Source of the DNA: Cryptomeria japonica
Taxonomy: Eukaryota; Streptophyta; Pinopsida; Cupressales; Cupressaceae
Reading direction: 5' to 3'
NCBI RefSeq assembly: GCF_030272615.1
Contig: NC_081409.1
Location: 528,424,291-528,488,290 of the forward strand
DNA length: 64,000 nucleotides
The translations under genes and the position numbers were made by a program. The notes below the pieces were generated by a model. The model was not told the origin of the DNA and searched no databases. It was given only the letters and a program-made list of their open reading frames with translations. This document shows positions 23,346-34,064 of the stretch, in pieces (the stretch's first letter is position 1; each line of letters begins with the position of its first letter).

Positions 23346-24750
23346 TCAGAGTTTTTTCTTAATAGGTTTAACTCCAAGAGTGATAGAAAGATGATGCATT
23401 ATGAGGTTAGGATCCAGACCCGACATATCAACATATGTCCATGCAAAATTGATCTTCTTTTCCGTGAAGAAATCAGCAAATTCTTTTAGTTCTTTAGTTG
23501 ACAAGGATTGAGCTACATGTATGGTGTGCTGAGCTTCTTCTGTACCAATGTTTACTAGCTGTGTAGGTTCAATTAGCACTGATGATTGCTCTTGAAAGTG
23601 ATCAGACAAAATGTCAAGTATCTCACCTTCAGGAACCTCAGAGAGGTTTTCACCATTAGGTACATCCTTTTTTTTTACTATTTTTGATTCTAACACCACC
23701 ATGGTGTGGTTTTCACCATCAAAATATTTCTTTTTCTTTTTTTGATTTTTGCGACTAAGATACTTGAAATTTTCTACTGTCATGTTCTCACTTTTTTCAC
23801 TGGTGGAAGAGTCCATTTGTTCAACTGTATTAAGATAACATGCTAATGTATAGTCATTGGCAAAGGTAGGTATATTCAAAGGTTGATCTTGGAGACTATA
23901 GTCAATAAGCTTAGGATGTACCAGGGATAAATATTTAACAGGTTCAATGAAATTCATGGTATTATCACACAACCTTAGACTGACAAATCGAGTTCTAGAA
24001 GATTACCTTGCGTAAGCGTCTTGAGACCAGGAAGAGTTAGAACATGATTATCAAAGTTTACATTAGTATTTAGGGGATCTAACCCAACAAACCTACCACT
24101 AGCACCATCCTCTACTTCAGACTGGACTACATATCATGGTTCGATAGTAATAGGTTCAACAGACAGAGTTTCTACATTCATGACAAAGTAGTCATAGTTT
24201 GGTGTCGAATAGGTAATGTCATAAATAGATCTTATTTCAGAGTAATCAGATTCATAAGATGAAGCCTTTGACCCTTCTTCAAGTGGCTTAGTGAAAGCAT
24301 GTATAGTATCAATATCTACATCTTTGATGTTGCAAGTTCCTTCATGATTTGGTTCAATGATCACTTGTATTTGACATACCTGTTGACATAACCTTGATGA
24401 CTTTGTTAGTCTTTGTCGTCTTTTCCATTCAGCTTCCTCTAGACTAATGAATGGCCCTTCTTCTATAGCCTCCAATTCTTCATTTGTAGTTCCATACCTT
24501 ATTTTCTCTATCTGATTAGAGGGAGATATAGTAGGTGAAGAATTTTCTTGTCTGCTTTCTTCTTTCAACTATTGTTCATATTCTTCTTGTCTTTTTAGTC
24601 TAATTTCCTCTATTTCTTTTTGTACTTTTAAGCGCACTATCTCTTGTGCTTCATCTCATTCATACTCATCCGAGTCAATTTCCGAATTATCAGTGGTGCA
24701 AACAACTCTTTAATTCTTTCCATTTCTTCTTTCATATCTTCTAGGATTTC
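23346..24750 (-). pseudogene. Linker between protease and RT of G1
   Basis: This stretch is Glu/Ser-rich and poorly conserved, broken into two open parts (24568-24134 and 23972-23346). It includes a Lys run near 23720-23750 that has slipped to a longer homopolymer and a frameshift in G3. Near the end NFAWTYVDMSGLDPNLIMHH is the conserved lead-in to RT. Part of the pol polyprotein, no separate function known. Confidence 0.65.
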
Positions 24751-24756
24751 TACTCC

Positions 24757-25995
24757 TTATAGTGTTATTGTTGATATAGTTGGAACTTGATTACAAGTTC
24801 CTTCTTCTCTCTTGATTGCCAATTCTTCTTGTTCTTTTTCATACTCTTCCTGAGTTTTTTGAGTATTTACTTCCTGTGATGTTGAAGGTAGCATCTTTTT
24901 CCTCCACTTATACTGATGATGAGAAGTATGTTTTTGATTTGATGACTCCTCTAAATGGTATCCAAGTCCATCTTTATCATTTGTAGACTTAGTTTGTAGT
25001 TGGATAGGTTCAACAATACCTTCTTGATGCTTGCCCAGAGGACCGGTGCCTAAATATCCCATGTGTTGAATCATCTTATAGCTTGGACCATATTGTTCGG
25101 GGGAAATATCACAGTGTTGCACTTCTTTGTTTTCACTATCTTCTTTGAAAAGCCATTTGAGAACAACCTCCTCTTTTGTTTCATCTGCAAGGGAAGTAGA
25201 GGTCTGTACAAAAATAGCATCATAAATGATATTTGGAGTTGAATTTTGTGGCTTCATACCCTCTGATGGTTTTCTAGACTGTCTTGGCGATGGAGGAAGA
25301 GACATTAGTGAAAGTAAAAGTTCTATCTTGTATCCATCCATGCCAGTATCTATGATTTTCAATTTCTTTTCTAAATCTTTCATCAAAGTTTCTGAACTTT
25401 TAGTTGCAGAGGCTACTCTGTTATGAGGAACAAAGGTATCAATACACCATTTTAATGCACTACAGGTGTAACTTGTTTCAATAGGAATACTGATGTCAAC
25501 TCCATTGTAAGAAAATTTCAAGCACTGATGATAGGTAGATGGTACTACTTGCATTTCATGAATCCATGGCCTACCCAGCAAGATGTTGTATGAAAGAGGA
25601 AGGTCAAGCACTTGGAAAATAACATCTCTCTCCACAGGTCCTACCCTGATCGGTAATAGTACCAGACCTTTAGAGGTTCTTTCTTTTTCATCATAAGCTT
25701 TGATTGTTATTTTCTTTGTTGGATCAATGACATGTTCAAAAAATCCCAACTGTGTCAATAAATTATAGGTACAAATATTCAACCCAACGCCTCCATCTAT
25801 CCAAACATGTTTGACTCGGTATTTGTAGACCATAGCTTCGATGTGTAATAACTGCTTATGTGGGTGATTCAGTGAATTGTCATCTTCTTCAAAGAAGGTG
25901 AGGTAATGAGGCAAAGCCAGGTGACCCATCATAGATTTAAACCGATCTACATCTAAATCTTTAGGGATGTTAGTAGTGAGAAAAGCTTTGTCCAA
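24757..25995 (-). pseudogene. pro: Protease and G-patch region of G1
   Basis: This open stretch of 412 codons begins inside the polyprotein, so the first ATG is not a true start. The aspartic protease (about residues 50-145) has the active site WIDGGVGLN at residues 65-73, with DGG instead of the usual DSG/DTG, and the later motif ILLGRPWI. Residues about 307-346 read MIQHMGYLGTGPLGKHQEGI and end DGLGY, the pattern of a G-patch, a glycine-rich RNA-binding motif also known next to the protease of some retroviruses. The Lys/Glu-rich tail precedes the linker. It is one of the longest unbroken frames in the window. Confidence 0.8.
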
Positions 25996-25999
25996 GATC

Positions 26000-28016
26000 T
26001 CTCAGTGAACAGAAGAGATCTTAAGCAGTTCAAAAATGGAGATTTGAGCGGTGGATCATTTTAATTGTTTGACAATGCTATAACCAGAAGAGGATGATGA
26101 AGCCAGTTGTTTAGATTTAGCAGTGATCGTATCTGGTTGTCTGTTTGAAGAAGTCAGTAGGTTTGATGTTGTTTGATCAGGAGTTGAGAAACTAGCTCCT
26201 TTTAGAGTAACCTTCTTTTGAGTGCGGGTTATAGCATTTGCAGATTGTATTTTATGTTGTTTATCTTTGACTATGATCATGTTGAAATACTCAGATTGGG
26301 AAGACTCAATCATGTTGATCACATTGTCATTGTTAGCATAGGTGTAATTGACTTTGGAACCTCCCTTGGATTTTGAGGAATCACCTTATTTATAAGCAGG
26401 CAAGGGATCTTTAAAAGCTTTGTGATCAACATTAGTTGTGTGATTTCTAACAACAATTTTGCCAACATCGATGAGGTCTTGAATCTCATGTTTGAGTTTC
26501 ATGTAGTTGTTTGTTGTATGACCCTTGTTTTGATGATATTCATAGTACTCATTTTCCCTCTACCATTTGTGTTTAACTTCTGGATCATATGGTCTAGAGT
26601 TGTCTGGAAATTTTATCAGATCATTTGCCAATAAAGTTTTAAGAGCTGATTCATATGATTCTTCTAGAGGAGTGAAATCGCGTTTAGGCTTTGAAATCCA
26701 AGGTTTCTCTTTAAACCACTCTTTTGATTTCTTCAAAGGGTTTTCTACCGTAGTTTCAGTTGCTTTGAGGGCTTGTGTGCTGCTAGCCAGATTTAATATT
26801 GTGGGTTTTGATTTTGGTTTAACATTATCCACCACTCCATCATTAACGACATTTTTGTTATTATCTTTGTCGTATTTCCAGTATTTGTTCTTTTCTTTGG
26901 AACTGAGCCTTGTTATGTTTCTTTCCAAAGTGATATATCTCCTTTCTTTATAAGCACATCTTCCATTCTAAGGGCACTATATACCATTTTGTTGAATGAA
27001 GGGTATACTTGCATTTGGATATTGTAATTAAATTTAGGGATCAGGTTATTGACAAAAATGTCCATCTTCTCAGAATCTGGAATAGGTTATGACTATCTAG
27101 AGAACATCTTTCTCCAACATTGAAGAAAAGTGAGAAAAGGTTCTCCTATTTTCTATTTGGTATTGCAAAGCTTGATCATAGTGACTGGATGATGAATTTT
27201 ATAGGAGTATTGTTGGAGAAACAATTCAACTAATTCCTCAAAAAATTTAATTCCCATAGGTAGGCTTGAAAACTATTCCATAGTTTGTCCTCCTAAACTC
27301 CTCAGGAAAAGGCGTATGAGATATGTTTGTTCATGCATGAACTCCAAACATAAAGCACAAAATTCTCTAACATGGTCTTGAGGATCTACATTACCATCAT
27401 ATTTCTCAAACTTAGGAATCTCCACTCTTGAAGGAAATGGAGGCATGTAAAGGTTTTTGTCAAATGGGAATGGGCAAATCGTGTCTAAAGAATATTGTTT
27501 TGATGATTTATCCTAGTTTTTCATTTCTATGATTTCAGTCTGTAACGCTTGCAATTATTTGTTTACCTGTGCTAAGGGCATCTCTTCCTCTTTAGTGATA
27601 AGGGTTTCAACATTATAATCAGTAGGAAGTTTAGCACCTTGTTTTGCTAGCTTTAGAAAAAAATCTTCTTTTTCTCTAGCCATGATAATCTTCATCATTT
27701 TTTGGAAATATTTCTCCTTTTGATAGCTATTTATAATAGCTTCTATAGGTTTAGAAGCTTTAGATTTGCTAGATGAGGAATCATTATCATTAGCATGGGT
27801 TTTGATATTGTCATAAGTATCGTGTTTAGCAACTTGTCCTTCTTGCCCTTCTCTAGACATGGTGGGAGATAAGGATTGATAAAAAATTGGTATATTTGAC
27901 AATGAAGATTTATTAGAGATGGGGTCCTCTACGAAGAATGGATTATCTTGTAATGAAAAGGATGATCCTTTACCTTTTGCAGCTTTCTTATGAGAACTTC
28001 TGGTTTGAGCAGGCAT
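26000..28016 (-). pseudogene. gag: Gag of G1, broken
   Basis: It starts at the ATG at 28016 (MPAQTRSSHKKAAKGKG). The first 154 codons are open. The gag core (27400-26990; FEKYDGNVDPQDHVREFC, LRSLGGQTME) has several stops, one replacing the Trp before FSSLPMG. The C-terminal part (26928-26560; KEKPWISKPKRDFTPLEESY) leads into a His-rich segment related to the gypsy zinc-knuckle region and 26322-26056. This gag differs from copies 1' and G3 in its acidic stretch (ANDNDSSSSKSKASKP), so it represents another subfamily. Confidence 0.85.
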
Positions 28017-30041
28017 TTATGACTGATGTGACCGAGAACCAGATGCGATGCAAAAGTAAAGATCAAATTGAAGCTAGTTGTTCATTTGAAGTAGTGATTT
28101 TTAGATAAATGACTAAGACTCAGTCTAATTTCAGGAATGATCTATCCTATATAAGACGTGATCTAAGTAACTTAGTTTGACAAGTAGTTGATTTGAACTA
28201 GCTGAAAGATGATTGACAAAATCGTGCAACACAATGATGGGGGTACACTATCAAGATTGTTTATGTAGATAATTATGATGACTAGATTTATGCTCGTTGT
28301 AGACTGATTAGGTAAGTATAAGTGTTGTGGAAAAGTGTGTAGATAGACAAGTTTCTGGACTGACAAAATCAAGAATTCATATGACAGAGTTTTCATAACT
28401 AGATGACAATTTGACAGTTCCCAGATGATACAAACAGTTTTTCATACGAGTTGTTGCCTATACTTGCACGATAGTTTAGTGCTCTACAAATGACAATCTA
28501 ATGACTGTGATGATTATTTGTACGATAGTAGACTAAAGGCTAGATGATAATTCTCCAATAACAAAACAAGAATTCTATAAACCCAGAAGATAATTGTGAC
28601 AGGACCAGATGATAAACTGGTAGGACCAATTAAAACTCGTATGACCGAATGTATATAGCTAGACGATAATTCAATAGACACGTATGACAGTGGACTGGAT
28701 AGAGATGAGATTCTGACATGGACAGAGTTTTGATGACTAACAAAGACTAGATTTTGACAAGGACAAAGTTTTGATTACTGACAGAGACTAGTTTTTGACT
28801 AGGAGAAAGTTTTGATCACTGAGTTGTTGATGTTGTTGATTGTTTTCTCTAGTTTCAGTATTTTAGTTTCAGGGATGAAAACACAGAAACACATAAGATG
28901 TATAATGACTTCAAGCACAACATACTAACCCTATGGAAGTTGGCTTAGAGAAGAAAACCTTTGCTTGCAGACTCAAGTACACACCCAATAGCTAATCAGA
29001 ATATGATAGCTAAGTCTCACACAATGGATTCTCAATGTCGTATTAGCCGACTCCAAATGCTAATGGGGCATGAAATGGCAAGTATCTTGGGAGAGTTACT
29101 ATCTCTCTTGCACAAAGATTATCCCCGTTTCGGAGGTGAATCGGGTAGCCTCTATCTTATAGTTCTTAGTTAGGAATTTCGTTCAAAATTACCCCTTGAA
29201 GTCACACAAGCATGATTATGGCCTATAGCCCGACAAGGTACCAAAACAAGTTGTAGTCACCTAAATGTGATTGAGACTGCGAGACCCTACAAAATGTTCA
29301 ATATGAGAGATATCAAAGACAAAACTCAAATAATCCCATCCTCTGAGACTTTAATTACCAAAGGCCTATTTATTATAGTGATTTGGAATGCTCAGGTCCA
29401 GCTATACTCACTTGGGTCATTCTCACAGGGTGATTAGTTTTTCCCATTGTGACAGGCCCGCTAAAGGTACACAAATCTCAAACTTAGAAAAAGCTTCAAG
29501 GGTCTAGATTTCTGATTGTCTTTATAGACAAGAGCATACTCTCCTACCTCTTAGATTTTTCTTAAAACACAAAAGAATGATTTGCTCATTAACCAAATAG
29601 AAATTTAAGTCCCTAAAAATGAATTTAAAGAATACATGATGTTCAGTTGAATCTCCTCATGCAACCTACAAAAACAACAAATCAGTAATCATATTGTTTT
29701 TGTACGACAAGCGTGTTCTTCGAAAAGCATTCTGCAAAAAAAAAATTGGTTAGGCTGTCAAAATCTCTCAAGTAGATAGACAACAGGCTAGGGTCAGCAT
29801 TAGTACCATAAAAATTCAACAAAAATCTTAACAAATGCAGTCTGTTTTAATACCAAAATCCAGAATACCGTACGAGTATTCTCACTGAGCCGTACAATAA
29901 TTCGCGACGGACCGTACGATACATGCAATTTGTCATTTGGGCCTCTGTGAAAACTCGTACGAGTTTTTGCAAAAACTATATGGAAATAATCTGAAAAATA
30001 AAAGTAAGCTAATCTATGAGGCAAAAAGATGTAGTCTTCTA
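28017..30041 (-). other. 5' leader of G1
   Basis: About 2 kb between primer site and gag. It contains three irregular units of the ACTAGTTTTTGAC minisatellite (28720-28825), many CGTAC/GTATG words (28440-28700, 29700-29960), and a 'type II' cassette at about 29170-29470 also found in G3 (61740-62040) but not in copy 1' or G2. TATA-like CACTATAATAAATA lies in sense orientation within it. No coding frame is supported. Confidence 0.7.
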
Positions 30042-30058
30042 CCCCAAAGTGGGCGCCA
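30042..30058 (-). other. Primer binding site of G1
   Basis: On the minus strand TGGCGCCCACTTTGGGG begins four bases after the LTR end. The TGGCGCC start is typical of many plant Ty3/gypsy elements; the exact tRNA would need a tRNA set to decide. Confidence 0.85.
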
Positions 30059-30062
30059 AAAA

Positions 30063-31361
30063 TGTGTGTGTGAAAAGTGGATAAAGTCTACAAGCTGTAA
30101 GACACAACACTTCAATTAAGTCATTGCATGCATGGTTAGGTAGATATAATCATGAATATAAAAACCATAACAAATCGACCTATTGCCTTCTAAAAGATGC
30201 AAGTATAGACTTGCTCTCAGATTTGTCTAAGCAATACTAGTGACTAGACTACACCAAGACGAAGGATTTAATCTATATGAGCACATGAATAAGCTAAATG
30301 TTTGCAAGATTAAGCTAGATATGCAAGATTGCGCTAGATGAATGAATATTAAGCTATATGAATTCAAGCAATAACGATTAAACTAAGCATGCAAAAAGAT
30401 AAACTAACATGCAATAATCTCAAAGAACAATATCTTCAATGACTCCAAAGAAAAAATTGCTCAATAACAATAAATCTCCAGGGTTTTTTGAATGAGAGAT
30501 GAAGGCTGAATTTATAGAGACTCAAAAGAGAGACCAACGGTCAAGATTGATTAACAATGAGTGGTTGAGATTCCTCAAGAAAAAGCACAATCCTGGTTAA
30601 TTGAAATAATTGAGAGATCAGATTAAGTTAATCTTGAGATAGATTCCAATTATAGCTTCATTGAATGCATTCAGATTATAAGTCTAAGTCTGCATTGGAG
30701 ATAAAATTTAGTTGATTCCATGCACTTGAGATAAAAATAGGTGATTCCATGCACTTTCCTTTAATTTGCTCAAGATTTTTTTTTAGAAAAAGGCTTTTCA
30801 ATGTAACTATTCACCTCTCTCCTCAAGAAAAGCTTTTAAGTTTTATTTTTAGAGAGAATTACTAATTCAATTTAATTGTTTTTCTCATTTCTCAAGTTAT
30901 CTCAAGTTTAGAAAAATAAATATCTTAAGTTTGATTTCTTCTTTCAATTTAATTCTTTTCTTTTGTTTTCAATTTAACTCTTTCTATTGCAGATTAATTC
31001 CTCTTTTTGTGATTAATCTATCTTTGTAAGTTAATTCCATTTTTTTGTAAATTAATTCTTTGTTTTGTAAATTAATTCCTTTTTTTATGATTAAATGACA
31101 AATTTATTTATTAATTAAATATGCTAGGATATTTAATTAAATAAATAGGATAATTGATCAAAATGATTTACATGGAATGATTTAATTAATTAAATAAATA
31201 TTTAATTAATATAGAGTGATTAACTTGCCATGTAACATTAATGATTGAAGAATTAATTAATTTGATGCTCAAGGTTGATTTAATTGCCTTTGGTTAGGAC
31301 CTTGGTGATGTTGTCGAGATTAGGGGCCCATGGTTTAGGTGAGCATTTTTAGGGTATTACA
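30063..31361 (-). repeat. LTR B (5' LTR of G1)
   Basis: It runs TGTGTGTGTGAAAAG to AGGGTATTACA, 1.3 kb, with a TATA box (plus TTTATA at 30511-30516) directed leftward. It has unique inserts, such as TTGCAAGATTAAGCTAGATA near 30310 and extra GTAAATTAATTC repeats near 31030-31075. It is visibly more diverged from LTR A than LTRs A, C and D are from each other. The bases after it are ATTAG. Confidence 0.85.
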
Positions 31362-32784
31362 ATTAGTATTTGGGGTTATTAGCTTTGTTAGTAATTAGGT
31401 AGTTAGTTTCTTTCTTTCTTTTTTAGTTTGTTTAGCATTTTTTTTTTCAATTTTAGTTATTATTTATTTCATTAATGTTAGTGTTAGTTTGAGTTTAGAT
31501 TAGTTTGATTTTTCTTTTTTCTTTTTTTTCTTTTTTTTCTTTTTTTTTCTTTTTTTTTCTTTTTAAAAATGATAGCTTAGTTTGGTTTTAAATTAGAATA
31601 GTTATCATTAGATTTTGGTGATTGTTTATTTAGATTACTTTTTGATTAGATTTTTTTTTTGTTAATTTAGATTATTTTTAGATTAGATTTTATGTTTTGT
31701 TAATTTAGATTACTTTTAGATGGTTTTATTTTTTGTTAATTTAGATTACTTTTAGATTAGATTTTATTTTTGTTAATTTAGATTAGTTTTAGATTTTTAT
31801 TTTCTTAATTTTAGAACAGTTTTGGTTTATTTTGGTAATTTAATTTGTATTGTTAGATTAGAGTTTGGTATTTAGTTAGATTAGTTTGTTAGTTTGTTAT
31901 TTTGCATGTTAGTATTTTCTTTTGGTTGGCTTTTTATATTATTTTGGCAACTAATTTTGGGCTTTCTTTTGTGCAGGTTATCATTTTTGTGTGTTGAAGA
32001 CATACTTTGAAACTACTGACTCATTTGATGCAAGAAGCATGTCAAGGATTTGAAATTTGAAACAAGAGTGTCTTATTTTTCATAGTTAGAAAACATTTGG
32101 ATTTGGGCATTAAAAAGAACCATTTTATTTCATTGTGTTTTCCTTGCTTGGGCACACTTGTGCATGTGAGTTGTCCCACAGTTTTGACACACACTATCCT
32201 CTCCCCTTTTTTGGGTGCATGAGAAAAATGTCAAAATAACACTCAATTTTTCATTTTATTAGGTAGAGGGCATGTCCCCCTAAGATCCCATAAGGCCAGT
32301 GAGGGGAGAATGACCCAAAGCGATAATGGGTTAAGCCCAAGTCACCTCTCAGCCACTATATAAAATACGTGGGATGAAATTCTTCACAATGGGTGCTAAT
32401 TTACTAACTGCATCGACCTCCTCAGTACCTATGTTCTATAGGAAGGAGGCCTCTCGAGGGAGAGAGCATACATGGACGCCCGAAAAAGAGTCCCGAACTA
32501 AAAATTCATTGTTGTAGTTTGCCAAAAATATTCTATTTGTTGACTCAGGCATTGTGATACGTGCATGCCAAAGATACCCCTCATATGCCCTTCAATTAGA
32601 AATAGTAAATTTCTTGGGAAGTGATGACCCAAGGAATTCAAAGCTTGGTATGCCTGAAGGAGTATCATGGAGGGGAGCTAGTTCTACCAATCTTCTAACT
32701 ATCCGGTTGAATGTGGTATTTTATCATAAGGGGATTCAACAAATATTTTCCTTTCCAACCTTAGGATTTGTTGTTGAAGGTGCA
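31362..32784 (+). other. Decayed leader-like remnant, plus strand
   Basis: No gene is recognised. The first 600 bases are T-rich with a C/T tract at 31500-31562, ending TTTTGTGCAG at 31978, which looks like a splice acceptor. From 32260 a cassette with CACTATATAAAATACG resembles a third variant of the gypsy leader cassette of G2 (34640-34920), in plus orientation. It is probably a remnant of another gypsy element. Confidence 0.35.
31640..31800. repeat. AT-rich minisatellite
   Basis: Four imperfect units of about 38 bases share GTTAATTTAGATTACTTTTA followed by GATTTTATTTTT. It lies in the T-rich part of the remnant beside LTR B. Confidence 0.7.
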
Positions 32785-34043
32785 TGATTGTCTTGTGTCA
32801 AAGTCAAACAAACATTTTGTCTTTTTTGCTTGTTAGAAGGTGAATCAAAAACAATTCTCACAAGTGATCATAAACAACCTTGATTTTTCAAAGTTCAAAC
32901 AAGTTCCTAACAAGTTAAACACAAGTTCCAAATCAAAACTATATACACCTAAAAATGGTTTGAAGATAATTAATTGAATAAGCAATTATTTAATTAATCC
33001 TCCTCCCCAATTTAATTGAATTCATTAGCAATTTGATTAAATTTTTCCACTCATCTACTTATTAATAAATCTAAGGATTTATTTAATAGGTTCATTTAAA
33101 TAGTCCCCTTTGATTAATTAATTCAAATTAATTAATCCTCCCCCCCCCCCCACCTTCAATCATTTCTTCTAATCTTCTAATTAATTAAAATAAATCAATT
33201 TATGAGTTGTTGAAAGTTAATTAGTCTTTTCCTATTATTTTAATTTTTAAATTCAAATTACCCACATGCCTCCTAATTTCTAACCACCTAGCCTAACCAC
33301 TTATAAACCTAATCCATTCCATCTAACCCTTGGTTTAATTAAACCTACCTTAGCTTGCACATCCTAACCTCCTTATCCTAACCTCCTATGGTGTGGATAC
33401 TCTTCCCTTGAGACACATGACATTCTTGGGCCACATGTCCCCTTTCCTTAGACACTTGCCCTCTCATGAGTAAAGCTTCTTGACACTTGTCACCATAGAG
33501 ATGGCAAATGTTCCCTTTCCTCCAACCTCTTTTCTAACCTCCTCCAGTTTTACCATTGATATCTTCAAACTCAATCTTGACCATTGATTCTTGTCACCTC
33601 ACCCTTGGCCTTGGAAATCCTATAAATATCCCCCATTTTGGAGAAATAATGATCCCATCTCATTTGCATCTTATGAATTATTACTATAGGCATATATCTC
33701 TTAGCATATCATTTGAGCATTGTTATTATAGGCAATTGCATCTTAGATCTAGCTTAATTTGATCATTTTCTAGCATAATTGTTGAATCATATAGCTTAAT
33801 CATTCTTTTTTCTAGATTAATTGCATTGTTATCATTTCAAATCCTGCATCTAGGTGTAGTCAAGTCACTAGAATTTTTTTATCCAGATCTGAGAGAAAAT
33901 CCACACTCACATCTCGTAGGAGGCGATAGATCGCTTTGCTATGGTTTTATCTTTCTTTGTTTTAAATTTGCTAACCATGCTTGTAATGATCTATCGAGTG
34001 TTTTGTGTTGCAGTCGCAGGTATCACACTTCACAGGCATGACA
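32785..34043 (+). repeat. 5' LTR of G2
   Basis: The right end CATGACA lies three bases before the primer site. A promoter with TATAAATA at 33621-33628 is followed by CATTTGCATCTT-type leader sequence. The left end is uncertain (a TG near 32785 is a guess), as no partner LTR is present. TTAATTAA words and a C run at 33140-33151 lie in the U3 part. Confidence 0.6.
33621..33628 (+). promoter_or_regulatory. TATA box of the G2 LTR
   Basis: CCTATAAATATCCCC is a good plant TATA box, about 420 bases before the LTR end, as expected for a U3/R boundary. Confidence 0.65.
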
Positions 34044-34046
34044 TTT

Positions 34047-34064
34047 TGGCGTGCCAGGTAGGGG
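34047..34064 (+). other. Primer binding site of G2
   Basis: TGGCGTGCCAGGTAGGGG follows the LTR end after TTT. This sequence type is frequent in plant Ty3/gypsy elements and differs from the TGGCGCCCAC site of G1/G3. Confidence 0.75.

Larger units (their letters stand above)
14030..31361 (-). mobile_element. G1: Ty3/gypsy (Tat-like) element with antisense PMD gene
   Basis: Order along the minus strand: LTR B, primer site, 2-kb leader, gag, protease with G-patch, linker, RT, RNase H, second RNase H, integrase, 1.6-kb spacer, oppositely transcribed PMD gene, purine tract, LTR A. The second RNase H before integrase is the hallmark of the Tat lineage. Total length is 17.3 kb. All frames are broken. 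The base flanking LTR B is ATTAG; on the other side LTR A is followed by copy 1' internal sequence, so no target duplication exists. The likely cause is recombination between LTRs of two neighbouring elements. Confidence 0.85.

Noticed and set aside
31362-31980. Intron ending at TTTTGTGCAG
   Set aside because: No matching exon or donor could be found, and T-rich DNA gives such acceptors by chance.
32554-32787. Plus-strand frame of 77 codons near the G2 LTR
   Set aside because: No recognisable motif and no second copy in the window; its end overlaps the approximate LTR start.
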